Shown in pieces: positions 43,514 to 52,646 of a stretch of DNA of 64,000 nt; the stretch's first letter is position 1, and each line of letters opens with the position of its first letter. A program made the position numbers and the translations under genes. The notes below the pieces were generated by a model, which was given only the letters and a program-made list of their open reading frames with translations, did no database searches and was not told the origin of the DNA. The DNA is from Flagellimonas myxillae (GTDB lineage: Bacteria; Bacteroidota; Bacteroidia; Flavobacteriales; Flavobacteriaceae). Location: assembly GCF_023502235.1 (NCBI RefSeq), contig NZ_JAMFLY010000001.1, positions 1,612,001 to 1,676,000 on the forward strand. The letters are read 5' to 3'.

Positions 43514-46500
43514 ATGGGTAAATTTGGTTTTTTGATTGGGATATTGGCTGCTTTTTCCATGGTTTCCTGTGGGGATCCGGATTTGCCCGAATATGTCGCA
43601 ATCGAGTACGCCAAACTTCCAGAAAAACTGGATTTTAACCAACATGTAAAACCCATACTTTCGGATAAATGCTTTATCTGTCACGGCCCGGACAAAGCCA
43701 AAGTCTCTGCCGGCCTGCAATTGCACACCCCCAAAACTGCCTATGCCGAATTGCCCGAAAACCCAGGGAAATTTGCAATAAAACCGGGGAGTTTGAAAAA
43801 TTCTGAGTTGTTCTATCGCATATTGCAAGAGGATCCCGATTTGGTGATGCCTACCCCAGATTCTCACCTAAGTCTGACTCCAATTGAAAAAGCCACTCTG
43901 ATAAAATGGGTCGAGGATGGAGCCGAATACAAGGATCATTGGGCTTTTATTGCTCCCCAAAAAACAAACCTGCCCGAAGTATCTATAGATAGTTTAACAG
44001 CAAATCGCATAGACCATTTTATACTGGCAAAATTGGAGGCTAAGGGGTTATCCTTTTCCAAAAAAGCAGAGAAGGAGATTCTTTTGAGGCGCTTGTCGTT
44101 TGATCTTACCGGAATGCCTCCATCCATTGAGGAAATAGATGACTTTATGGCTGACGACAGTCCGAATGCCTTTGAAAATCAGGTCGACCGCTTATTGGCC
44201 TCCCCCCGTTATGGCGAGCAAATGGCATTGGGTTGGATGGATGTGGCCCGATTTGCCGATACCCATGGGTACAGTGTTGACCGTTATCGTGATATGTCGC
44301 CATGGCGCGATTGGGTCATAGGTGCTTTCAACAAAAATCAACCTTATAATGAATTTGTAAGCTGGCAATTGGCCGGTGATCTTATGGAAAACCCGACCAA
44401 GGAAATGAAACTGGCAACTGCATTCAATCGAATTCATCCCCAAAATATGGAAGGGGGAATCGTGGGCGAGGAATTTTTAATTGAGTATGCAGCCGATAGA
44501 ACCATTACATCGGGTCAGGCATTTATGGGATTAACCTTGGATTGCGCACGATGTCACGACCATAAATACGACCCGGTCACGCAGAAGAATTTCTATGAAA
44601 TGACTTCTTTCTTCAACAATATCAATGAATCTGGTCAAATATCCTTCAACAACGCCCTACCTACCCCGACCATGCTTTGGACCACTGAGGAAGAAGAACA
44701 AATGTTGGATTACATGGAAGGATTAGTCAAAGAAAACGAAGTTGAACTAGCAAATACAATACAAAAAATCCTGCCCGAAGCTCAAAATTGGATAGCAATG
44801 GGTAGGTATTCCAGCATAAAAGTTTCCAAACGGGGCTTGATTGGCGAATTCGACTTGGATGACAAAAGTTTGACAAATAAGGTTAGACCTTCACAAAAAG
44901 GTACCATGAAACGTGAATACGCAGAAGGACAACCCATAGATTTGGTCAATGCCCGACGTGGACAGGGGATTCGTTTTGATGGAGATGCTTGGTTGGATTT
45001 AAAACAGGTGGGGGTTTTTGGTCGACATCAACCTTTCACCGTTGGGGTTTGGGCAAAAATTCCCGAAGAAGTGACGGACGGGAATATTTTTCACAAAGGG
45101 GACGGGGCCGTTTTGTATGCCTGGCGCGGTTTCCACTTGAAAATTGTGGACAACAAACTTGAACTGCTGATGGCGCATACTGGGCCGGACAATGCCATCC
45201 GCGAACACTCCAAAATGGAAATACCCAAGGACGAATGGATACATTTTGCCGTAACCTATGACGGGTCCAGCTCGGCTGCTGGATTTAAAGTCCATGTGAA
45301 TGGCAACGAGTGGCAAACCGAGGTCATCGATGATAACCTCTATAAGGGTATTCTCTTCGGAAGAAAAGTGGAACCTGGACTTCAATTTGGTGCCCGATTG
45401 CGCGGAAAAGGTATCGGCGGTGGTATAATAGATGATATTAAGGTGTACGGCAGGGAACTTTCGCAAGTGGAATTGATGCAAATCGCTGAAAACAAATCCG
45501 TTCAAAAACTATTGGACAAAGACCCGAAAAACCTCGGTGTTTCTGAGCAAAAACTTTTGGAACAGCACTTCCTTTTAAACAGCAAGCCCATACAAAAACA
45601 ACAAAAGCAACTGGCTAAGATCAGAAAAGCCTTTGTTGACAGCCTGGAGCCCATAAAGGAAATTATGGTTATGAAGGAAACCACTCCGGTCCAAGCCCAT
45701 GTGTTGGAAAGAGGGGCTTATGATGCCAAGGCCGAGGAAGTATTCCCAAATACTCCAGAGTTTTTGCCCGGTATGGATAAAGACTTTCCCAAAAACAGGC
45801 TGGGTTTTGCAAAATGGCTGTTCCACGAAGACCACCCGTTGACCTCCCGAGTCACCGTTAATCGGCTGTGGCAACATTTCTTTGGCGTCGGATTGGTGAA
45901 GACCGCCGAAGATTTTGGCAATCAAGGGGAATTGCCAAGTCATCCAGAATTATTGGATTATTTGGCCTTACATTTTATGGAAAGCGGTTGGGATTTAAAG
46001 GCCTTCAACAAAATGATCGTAATGTCACATACCTATCAACAAGATTCCCGCTCCTCAGAAGAACTCAGGGCAATAGATCCGGAAAATAGATTGCTTGCCC
46101 GAGGACCGTCTAAGCGGATGACGGGGGAAATGCTGCGCGACAACGCATTGGTAGCAAGTGGATTACTAAACGAAAACATCGGAGGAGAAAGCGTAAAGCC
46201 CTATCAACCAGCCGGACTTTGGAAGGTGAACGGGTACACCTACACCCCTGATAAGGGCGAAAAACTATATCGTCGTAGCATGTACACCATTTGGAAGCGT
46301 TCGGTGCCCCACCCGACCTTGTCTACATTTGATGCTCCAGCTCGCGACGTATGCACCGTTCGTAGACAAGAAACCAATACCCCCTTGCAGGCATTGGTGT
46401 TGCTGAACGACCCCACCTATGTGGAAGCAGCCAGGGTTCTCGGAAAGAAAATGGCGGATACTTCGGATGCCCAAGAAGGGCTTCAAATGGTTTTTAGGAG

Positions 46501-46720
46501 CCTCACCGGACGGAGACCAACGGCCACAGAATTGAAAATATTACTGGAGTTAAAGGATAGCGAATATCAAAAATTCAAATCGAAGGAAGCAAAAACCAAA
46601 GGTTGGTTGAACACCGGGGAATTTAGGATTGATGATGCGGATGAAAAAGCATTGGTTGCCGCCAATGCCGTAGTAGCAAGTACCATAATGAATTCTGATG
46701 CGACCATAACCAAAAGATAG
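43514..46720 (+). CDS. planctomycete-type cytochrome c / DUF1549-DUF1553 lipoprotein
   Basis: 1068 residues. The lipoprotein signal ends at C19 (SMVSC). A cytochrome c-like domain carries CFICHGPD (C53, C56, H57). The DUF1549 domain follows (RRLSFDLTGMPPSIEEID; second CxxCH at C344-C347-H348 in CARCHDHKYDP). A concanavalin/LamG-like insertion (about 440-660) precedes the C-terminal DUF1553 (NRLWQHFFGVGLVKTAEDFGNQGELPSHPELLDYLA). This family is common in Planctomycetes, Verrucomicrobia and some Bacteroidota; its biochemical role is not established. It is the first gene of a trio with the DUF1501 and DUF2231 genes, likely a periplasmic redox or hydrolytic system. Confidence 0.9.
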   Translation: MGKFGFLIGILAAFSMVSCGDPDLPEYVAIEYAKLPEKLDFNQHVKPILSDKCFICHGPDKAKVSAGLQLHTPKTAYAELPENPGKFAIKPGSLKNSELFYRILQEDPDLVMPTPDSHLSLTPIEKATLIKWVEDGAEYKDHWAFIAPQKTNLPEVSIDSLTANRIDHFILAKLEAKGLSFSKKAEKEILLRRLSFDLTGMPPSIEEIDDFMADDSPNAFENQVDRLLASPRYGEQMALGWMDVARFADTHGYSVDRYRDMSPWRDWVIGAFNKNQPYNEFVSWQLAGDLMENPTKEMKLATAFNRIHPQNMEGGIVGEEFLIEYAADRTITSGQAFMGLTLDCARCHDHKYDPVTQKNFYEMTSFFNNINESGQISFNNALPTPTMLWTTEEEEQMLDYMEGLVKENEVELANTIQKILPEAQNWIAMGRYSSIKVSKRGLIGEFDLDDKSLTNKVRPSQKGTMKREYAEGQPIDLVNARRGQGIRFDGDAWLDLKQVGVFGRHQPFTVGVWAKIPEEVTDGNIFHKGDGAVLYAWRGFHLKIVDNKLELLMAHTGPDNAIREHSKMEIPKDEWIHFAVTYDGSSSAAGFKVHVNGNEWQTEVIDDNLYKGILFGRKVEPGLQFGARLRGKGIGGGIIDDIKVYGRELSQVELMQIAENKSVQKLLDKDPKNLGVSEQKLLEQHFLLNSKPIQKQQKQLAKIRKAFVDSLEPIKEIMVMKETTPVQAHVLERGAYDAKAEEVFPNTPEFLPGMDKDFPKNRLGFAKWLFHEDHPLTSRVTVNRLWQHFFGVGLVKTAEDFGNQGELPSHPELLDYLALHFMESGWDLKAFNKMIVMSHTYQQDSRSSEELRAIDPENRLLARGPSKRMTGEMLRDNALVASGLLNENIGGESVKPYQPAGLWKVNGYTYTPDKGEKLYRRSMYTIWKRSVPHPTLSTFDAPARDVCTVRRQETNTPLQALVLLNDPTYVEAARVLGKKMADTSDAQEGLQMVFRSLTGRRPTATELKILLELKDSEYQKFKSKEAKTKGWLNTGEFRIDDADEKALVAANAVVASTIMNSDATITKR

Positions 46721-46724
46721 CAAT

Positions 46725-48230
46725 ATGTGCGATCATCACGACAAGCTTAGATCCAACAACAAAGACCTGCAGCAGGTGGAAAAGATGTGCGACCGCAGGG
46801 AGTTCTTGACCAAGACCTCTTTGGGATTGGGGGCAATGGCGTTGGGCTCACTATTGAACACGGAAAAGGCATGGAGCAATGTAAAAAACCAAGTGCAACC
46901 CGATTTGGGGATGTTCGGTCGAAACGATTTAGGCCTTCCCCATCATATGCCCAAAGCGAAACGTTGTATCTACCTGTTCCAAAGTGGAGGGCCTTCACAA
47001 TTGGAACTGTTTGACTACAAACCAAAATTGCGCGACCTTTTTGGCCAAGACCTTCCAGAATCGGTGCGCCAGGGACAACGATTAACTGGAATGAGTGCTG
47101 ATCAGACCTCCTTTCCAATTGCTGCTTCCACCATCAACTTTAATCAATATGGGGAGTCACGGGCTTGGGTAAGCGATGCCATGCCCTACCTATCGGAAAT
47201 GGTCGATGATCTTTGTTTTATCAAGAGCATGCAGACCGACGCCATCAACCATGATCCAGCGATTACCTTCTTCCAGACCGGAAGTCAATTGCCAGGTAGG
47301 CCCTCTATAGGCTCATGGATAAGTTATGGCTTGGGTTCAGACAATGAAAACTTACCCACATTCATCACCCTGATTTCCAAAAATGGAGGAGGACAACCTT
47401 TGTATGCCCGCTTGTGGGGTAACGGTTTTCTCCCAACAGAACATCAAGGGGTGCAATTTCGCAGTGGGAAAGACCCGGTACTCTACCTTACTGATCCCGA
47501 AAATTATGATGGCCATGATCGTAGAAATATGTTGGATTATCTTGAGAAATTGAATGCTGTTCAACATGACACCTACGGGGACCCAGAGATCAATGCGCGA
47601 ATGGCACAGTACGAAATGGCCTTCCGTATGCAAACTTCTGTACCGGAAGTGACGGATATGAGCAAGGAACCCGATTACATTTTTGAGATGTACGGAGAGG
47701 ATAGTCGGGACCCAGGTACCTATGCAGCAAATTGCTTGTTGGGCAGAAAACTGCTGGAGAAAGATGTGAAATTTGTTCAATTGTACCACCAGGGATGGGA
47801 TCAACATGCAGGATGTCCTGGAGGTGTGGCACTGAATGCCAAAAAGACCGATCAAGCCAATGCTGCCCTGATCAAAGATCTAAAGCAAAGGGGCATGTTT
47901 GAGGACACATTGATTATATGGGGCGGGGAATTTGGCAGGACCGTGTATTCCCAAGGGAAGTTGACCACCACCGATTATGGACGAGATCATCATCCAAAGG
48001 CATTTACCATGTTTATGGCCGGTGCAGGGGTGAAACCTGGCTTCACTTATGGCGAAACGGATGATTTTAGTTACAACGTGGTCAAAGACCCTGTGCACAC
48101 CCATGATTTTCAAGCTACCCTAATGCACCTTTTCGGCATAGACCATGAGCGTTTAATCTACAAACACCAAGGAAGACGGTTCCGGTTGACCGATGTACAT
48201 GGGCATGTGGTCAAGGATATATTGAGTTAA
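46725..48230 (+). CDS. DUF1501 protein with Tat signal
   Basis: 501 residues. A twin-arginine motif DRREFLTKTS (R24, R25) precedes a hydrophobic stretch, so the protein is exported folded. The body is an alkaline-phosphatase/sulfatase-like DUF1501 domain with conserved FQSGGPSQLELFDYKP, GWDQHAG and IIWGGEFGRTVYSQG blocks. The metal ligands suggested by the fold are D/H residues in those blocks. It starts 4 bp after the DUF1549 gene, indicating translational coupling. The usual partner relation between DUF1549/DUF1553 and DUF1501 is well known, but the substrate is not. Confidence 0.92.
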   Translation: MCDHHDKLRSNNKDLQQVEKMCDRREFLTKTSLGLGAMALGSLLNTEKAWSNVKNQVQPDLGMFGRNDLGLPHHMPKAKRCIYLFQSGGPSQLELFDYKPKLRDLFGQDLPESVRQGQRLTGMSADQTSFPIAASTINFNQYGESRAWVSDAMPYLSEMVDDLCFIKSMQTDAINHDPAITFFQTGSQLPGRPSIGSWISYGLGSDNENLPTFITLISKNGGGQPLYARLWGNGFLPTEHQGVQFRSGKDPVLYLTDPENYDGHDRRNMLDYLEKLNAVQHDTYGDPEINARMAQYEMAFRMQTSVPEVTDMSKEPDYIFEMYGEDSRDPGTYAANCLLGRKLLEKDVKFVQLYHQGWDQHAGCPGGVALNAKKTDQANAALIKDLKQRGMFEDTLIIWGGEFGRTVYSQGKLTTTDYGRDHHPKAFTMFMAGAGVKPGFTYGETDDFSYNVVKDPVHTHDFQATLMHLFGIDHERLIYKHQGRRFRLTDVHGHVVKDILS

Positions 48231-48293
48231 AGGATTGGAAGACCCATCAGTCGCAATTTGAAGCATCAAAGAAAATACCTAACAAGCGATTAA

Positions 48294-49664
48294 ATGAATG
48301 AAACATCGGACATTATTTTGTTCTTAGGAAGATTCCATCCGATGGTGGTGCACCTCCCCATTGGGTTTTTACTTTTCGCTTTTATTCTTGAGGTATTGAG
48401 CCGTTGGAAAAAGAATCCAGCTTTGGCTATTGTGGTACCCTTGGCATTGCTATTGGGGGCAATTAGTGCGTTGGTTGCCTGTATTTTGGGCTATCTACTT
48501 TCACTGAGCGGGGACTACGAGCAAGGCGCTTTGGATATCCACTTTTGGTTCGGCATCATTACCACAATTATCGCCTTTATGGCCTGGCTGATCAGTGCCA
48601 ACAAAGTGACCATACCAAAATTGCAACACGGAAAACCCTATTTGATCACGCTGACAGTTGTGATAGTTTTGGTGGGAATCACGGGTCATTATGGAGGCAA
48701 TCTCACACATGGCGCCGACTATTTGACCGCTTACCTTCCATTTGGTCAATTTAAGAAGGAAAAATTGGCACCTGTGGCGACTGTTGAGGAGGCCGGAGTG
48801 TTTGCTTATCTGGTCGATCCTATTTTAGAAGATAAATGCGTTAGCTGCCACAATGCTTCAAAAAAGAAGGGCAAACTCTCTTTCGCCAATGTGGAGTCCC
48901 TATTAAAAGGAGGAGAATCGGGACCAGCGTTTGTAGCCGGTAATCCGTCAGCATCCGAAATGATACGCAGGGTTCTCCTAAACCCAGAAGATGAGGAAGT
49001 TATGCCTCCAGAAGGTAAAACACCCTTGACCGAAGAAGAGATTGCCATTTTGAATTTTTGGATACAAACTGGAAATGGCAGTTTTGAAACTAAAATGGGT
49101 GAACTTGAGGTATCTGAGGAGGTACAAACCATCGCTAGCACCATGTTGGGCCTAACCCCCAATCCCGGTGAACTAATGCTCGCCCCTGGTCCAGTGGTAG
49201 CTGATTCTACCCTAAATAAACTCCAAGATTATGGGTTTAAAATACGGGAATTGGTGGCTGGCACAAATTTGTTTGATGTGGCCGTGACGTCGAACAATCC
49301 GAAGATTACGGCTACTACCATGCCGGGCATGATCAGGGAACTGGCTTTAATTAAGAGCAATATCATATGGTTGTCCCTACCGGATAACAAGGTGAATGAT
49401 GACGACTTAAAAACTATCGCCACCTTCGAAAATCTAAGAAAACTACGTCTGGAGAAAAATCCGATAACCGATATCGGGGTAGGCCATCTTTCAACGCTAC
49501 AAAATTTGGAATCTTTAAATCTGTACCAGACTAAAATCACCCAAAAATCGATTCCTGTGTTTTCGTCCATGCAAAACCTCCAAAGTGTCTATGTTTGGGG
49601 TACGGAAATTCAGCAAGACGAGTTTTCCAAAAAAGGTTCAGACAGGCTTGAAATTATATTATGA
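48294..49664 (+). CDS. DUF2231 membrane protein with cytochrome c domain and leucine-rich repeats
   Basis: 456 residues. Four membrane helices in the first 150 residues match DUF2231 (GRFHPMVVHLPIGFLLFAF at the start). A planctomycete-type cytochrome c domain carries CVSCH (C182, C185, H186) and EEVMPPEGKTPLTEEEI. The last 150 residues have leucine-rich repeats (LRKLRLEKNPITDIGVGHLSTLQNLESLNLYQTKI, several turns). It is the third gene of the trio and the membrane-embedded part, a plausible electron route to or from the exported proteins. Confidence 0.88.
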   Translation: MNETSDIILFLGRFHPMVVHLPIGFLLFAFILEVLSRWKKNPALAIVVPLALLLGAISALVACILGYLLSLSGDYEQGALDIHFWFGIITTIIAFMAWLISANKVTIPKLQHGKPYLITLTVVIVLVGITGHYGGNLTHGADYLTAYLPFGQFKKEKLAPVATVEEAGVFAYLVDPILEDKCVSCHNASKKKGKLSFANVESLLKGGESGPAFVAGNPSASEMIRRVLLNPEDEEVMPPEGKTPLTEEEIAILNFWIQTGNGSFETKMGELEVSEEVQTIASTMLGLTPNPGELMLAPGPVVADSTLNKLQDYGFKIRELVAGTNLFDVAVTSNNPKITATTMPGMIRELALIKSNIIWLSLPDNKVNDDDLKTIATFENLRKLRLEKNPITDIGVGHLSTLQNLESLNLYQTKITQKSIPVFSSMQNLQSVYVWGTEIQQDEFSKKGSDRLEIIL

Positions 49665-49725
49665 GATTCCGATTCAAATTTCAATGGTCAGGCCCTATCA
49701 GATTTAATACGACATCGATTTTATT

Positions 49726-49742
49726 AGAAAACAAGGTTTTCT
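49726..49742. terminator. possible bidirectional terminator between convergent genes
   Basis: AGAAAAC (49726-49732) and GTTTTCT (49736-49742) form a 7-bp stem with a 3-base loop. It lies in the 114-bp gap between the plus-strand cytochrome trio and the minus-strand efflux operon. Flanks are T-rich on the plus side and A/T-rich on the other. The stem is AT-rich, so strength is doubtful. Confidence 0.4.
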
Positions 49743-49778
49743 TTGTCAAACAAAGCTGTTCAACAAATCCTGAAATCG

Positions 49779-51236
49779 TTAATCGAACACCAATTCGTCC
49801 ACTGTTATTTTCTGATCGGCTATAAAATCGAAAAGTGTCAATTTTCTCAACAGGTAGTAATCCGACCAAAACCGTTCCAATGAATTCAGATAATCGATAA
49901 TGGCCTTGTCCTTTTCTTGTTGCGCCAAGTTTAGGTCAGTAATCGTGATCTTACCCAGTACGTAGCGTTTTTTGGTAATCTCATAACGCTTGAGTGCCAC
50001 TTCTTTGGCTTTCTCCGCAGTGACAAGAAACCCTCTTTGATTGGACCAGTTTAAGGTATGGAGATATATTTCCTGCTCAAACGCCTGCCGCTCCTGTTTA
50101 ATGTTCGTATCGGTCAAATCAAGGTCTGCTTCGGCCATTTTTCTCTTGGATTTGGAAACTCCCCAATCAAAAATTGGGATTTCGAGCCTCGCGCTAATAT
50201 TCTGCTGCTGGTCATAATCCTGGAAGAGCGTGTTGTAATCATCCGATTGCCCATTGAGTCCAAAATTCGCGTTTACCCGTAAGCGCAGTCGATTGTTGCC
50301 CCTTGCCTCGGCCAACTGCTTTTCCATTTCCAACCTTCTTCTCCTAAATTCTATGACCGATTTCCTATTGTCATAAGCTTCTTCCAAAGCCTTTTCCACA
50401 CTAACACTGAATTGAGTAAGTTCTTCCGGCTCGTACAATGCCAAATCCTCGGTATCCAGGTTCAAGAACCTGGCCAAGTCCTGGGAAGCCCTTTTGAATG
50501 TAATTTCGTTGGTGGTAACTGTATTCTGCGAATTTAGGTGCCTTAATTCCATTTGTAAAAGGTCGTTTTCGGCAATTTTTCCAATATCGAACCTACCCTT
50601 CGCTATCTGCAACAAGGTGTCCTGATTGGAGAGGTTCCTTTTGGCAATTTGCAGCTGTTCTTGGGCCTTTAATAGGTCAAAATACCGCCTACATGTGGTC
50701 AAGGATATGTCTTCCATCCTTTCAATAAACTCCCTCTTGGACTCCTCGTACATCAAGGGTTCTATTTTTTTGTCCCATTTAAATGGATTGTAAAACACGG
50801 AGTTCTGGAAATAACTTATCGAAAAAGGAACCACGGAATAACTAGTGGAATTGTTATCCCCAAACCTATCAATTCGCTGAAGTTGGGAATTCACAGCAAA
50901 TATCCCACCCGTATAGGGAACCTGTTGGGTTAGGCTGAGTCCCGCATCAATAATGGATTGGTTCTGGCTTACAAAAATATCCTGCCCCAAATCGTTGGTA
51001 ATCCTGTTCACTGAGTTGGCATAGGTCGGTGAAAGGTTTAAACTGAGTCCGGGCAAAAAACTGGCAAGATAATTTCTGTACCTCCAATACTGCCTTTGGG
51101 TGGTGTTTACGAGAGCTTGGTATTCTGGAGAATTGCTTTGGGCTAAATGAATGGCCTCGGTCAACTTTACCTCCCTTTTTTGGGCATATCCCGACATGCA
51201 AAGGCTAACGGTAAGTAAAAACAGGATTTTTTTCAT
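49779..51236 (-). CDS. TolC-family outer-membrane efflux protein
   Basis: 485 residues. The signal peptide ends near residue 18 (SGYAQ). The rest has the two-fold repeated long-helix pattern of TolC/OEP proteins, with a conserved internal LNLDTEDLALYEPEEL region and long heptad-rich helices (RRLEMEKQLAEARGNNRLRL). It forms the outer-membrane exit duct for the adaptor and permease encoded upstream. It follows the permease gene by 39 bp and is last in the operon. Confidence 0.92.
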   Translation of the reverse strand: MKKILFLLTVSLCMSGYAQKREVKLTEAIHLAQSNSPEYQALVNTTQRQYWRYRNYLASFLPGLSLNLSPTYANSVNRITNDLGQDIFVSQNQSIIDAGLSLTQQVPYTGGIFAVNSQLQRIDRFGDNNSTSYSVVPFSISYFQNSVFYNPFKWDKKIEPLMYEESKREFIERMEDISLTTCRRYFDLLKAQEQLQIAKRNLSNQDTLLQIAKGRFDIGKIAENDLLQMELRHLNSQNTVTTNEITFKRASQDLARFLNLDTEDLALYEPEELTQFSVSVEKALEEAYDNRKSVIEFRRRRLEMEKQLAEARGNNRLRLRVNANFGLNGQSDDYNTLFQDYDQQQNISARLEIPIFDWGVSKSKRKMAEADLDLTDTNIKQERQAFEQEIYLHTLNWSNQRGFLVTAEKAKEVALKRYEITKKRYVLGKITITDLNLAQQEKDKAIIDYLNSLERFWSDYYLLRKLTLFDFIADQKITVDELVFD

Positions 51237-51275
51237 AGATAGGATTTATAGAATATGGACATTATGAAACCATTA

Positions 51276-52646
51276 TTATTCTTGTCTGATGGCTTCAATG
51301 GGTCTTTTGTTCGCTGCAGAACGCGCTGGAAAAACACCAAACACCAGCCCCACCAGGGTCGCTACAAAAAATGATAGCAGAATAGAACCTGTGGTGAGAA
51401 TGGTCTCAATACCGGTCAATCTCTCCAAGCTGAAAGAGGCTATTATACCCAGCACTACTCCTATTATTCCTCCTCCTAGACTGATCAAAATGGATTCGGA
51501 CAAAAACTGCCAAATCACATCCTCACGCGTTGCACCTATGGCACGTATAATGCCTATCTCCTTGGTACGTTCAAGAACCGATGCCAGCATAATGTTCATG
51601 ATGCCTATTCCCCCGATCAAAAGTGAAATTCCTGCTATGATACTCAGTACAATATTGAAAATCTGCTTCGTCTTCTGTTGTTGTTTTAGAAGATTTATGG
51701 GGATGGAGATTTCAAAATCTAGAACATCATTGTGCTTTCTTTTTAGCATTTTGCTGATGACCTCGGCGGTGGCCTTGAGTTCCGAGGAGTTGTTGACCTG
51801 CACGGTCAATCTATCTATCTGGTGGTAGTTGCCCCTGGGAATCCGCTTTTGTGGTCCGCCCTGCCGTTGTCCTATAATTTGATTGTAATCGATGGCCTTA
51901 TCGGTGATGATTTTCCGGTCCTTGTATCGTACCAAAAAGGTTTTAATGGGGACATATACATCTTGGTTAAGATCCCGAATTCCGAGATTTTCCTGAGCCG
52001 TTTCCGAAATCAATTTTTCCTCAATTATTCCGATTACTTTGAGCCATACATCCTTGACCTTGATTTGTTTTCCCAATGCGCTTTCCCCTGTGAAAAGCTT
52101 TTTTTCCACCTTCTCGCCAATGATACAAACTGGCATGGCACCGATCAGTTGTTGATCCGAAAACTTGCTGCCCCGGCCCAAATGTATATTTGCGGTCTCG
52201 AAGAAATCGTTGGTAATCCCAATAAGCTTTACATTGTTCTGCTTTCCCCTATTGATGACATAGGTGTCCAAAATAATTTCTGGGCTGGTCTTTTTTACCG
52301 TTGGAATATGGTTCTCGATGCTTATTACATCCAACATATCAAGTCCTTTGGAAAACCTTTTGGTCTCCATCGCGCCAGCACTAGCATTCTCATCCTCGTC
52401 ATCGGCACCTTCATCTTCCTCGTCGGGTATGGGGGTAATTACGATATTGTTTACACCCACCAATTCCAATTGTGCCAATATCTCTTTCTCGGCTCCGTTA
52501 CCAATGGCCAACATGGTTATTACGGCCGCAACGCCAAATATGATACCAAGTGCTGTAAGGAATGTCCTGACTTTGTTGATGGCTATGACCCGTAGGGCCT
52601 CACTAAAATTGGACTTAAGCTTGTCCAGGAATATTCTATCCATCAT
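51276..52646 (-). CDS. MacB/FtsX-type ABC transporter permease without an attached ATPase
   Basis: 456 residues. One membrane helix near the N-terminus (TFLTALGIIFGVAAVITML) is followed by a periplasmic MacB-core domain (about 55-320) and three C-terminal helices with the FtsX signature (GGIGIMNIMLASVLERTKEIGIIRAIGAT). There is no ATP-binding domain in this protein and none in the operon. Its ATG overlaps the adaptor's TGA by four bases. A related ATPase must be encoded elsewhere for it to work as a MacAB-TolC-like exporter. Confidence 0.92.
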   Translation of the reverse strand: MMDRIFLDKLKSNFSEALRVIAINKVRTFLTALGIIFGVAAVITMLAIGNGAEKEILAQLELVGVNNIVITPIPDEEDEGADDEDENASAGAMETKRFSKGLDMLDVISIENHIPTVKKTSPEIILDTYVINRGKQNNVKLIGITNDFFETANIHLGRGSKFSDQQLIGAMPVCIIGEKVEKKLFTGESALGKQIKVKDVWLKVIGIIEEKLISETAQENLGIRDLNQDVYVPIKTFLVRYKDRKIITDKAIDYNQIIGQRQGGPQKRIPRGNYHQIDRLTVQVNNSSELKATAEVISKMLKRKHNDVLDFEISIPINLLKQQQKTKQIFNIVLSIIAGISLLIGGIGIMNIMLASVLERTKEIGIIRAIGATREDVIWQFLSESILISLGGGIIGVVLGIIASFSLERLTGIETILTTGSILLSFFVATLVGLVFGVFPARSAANKRPIEAIRQE

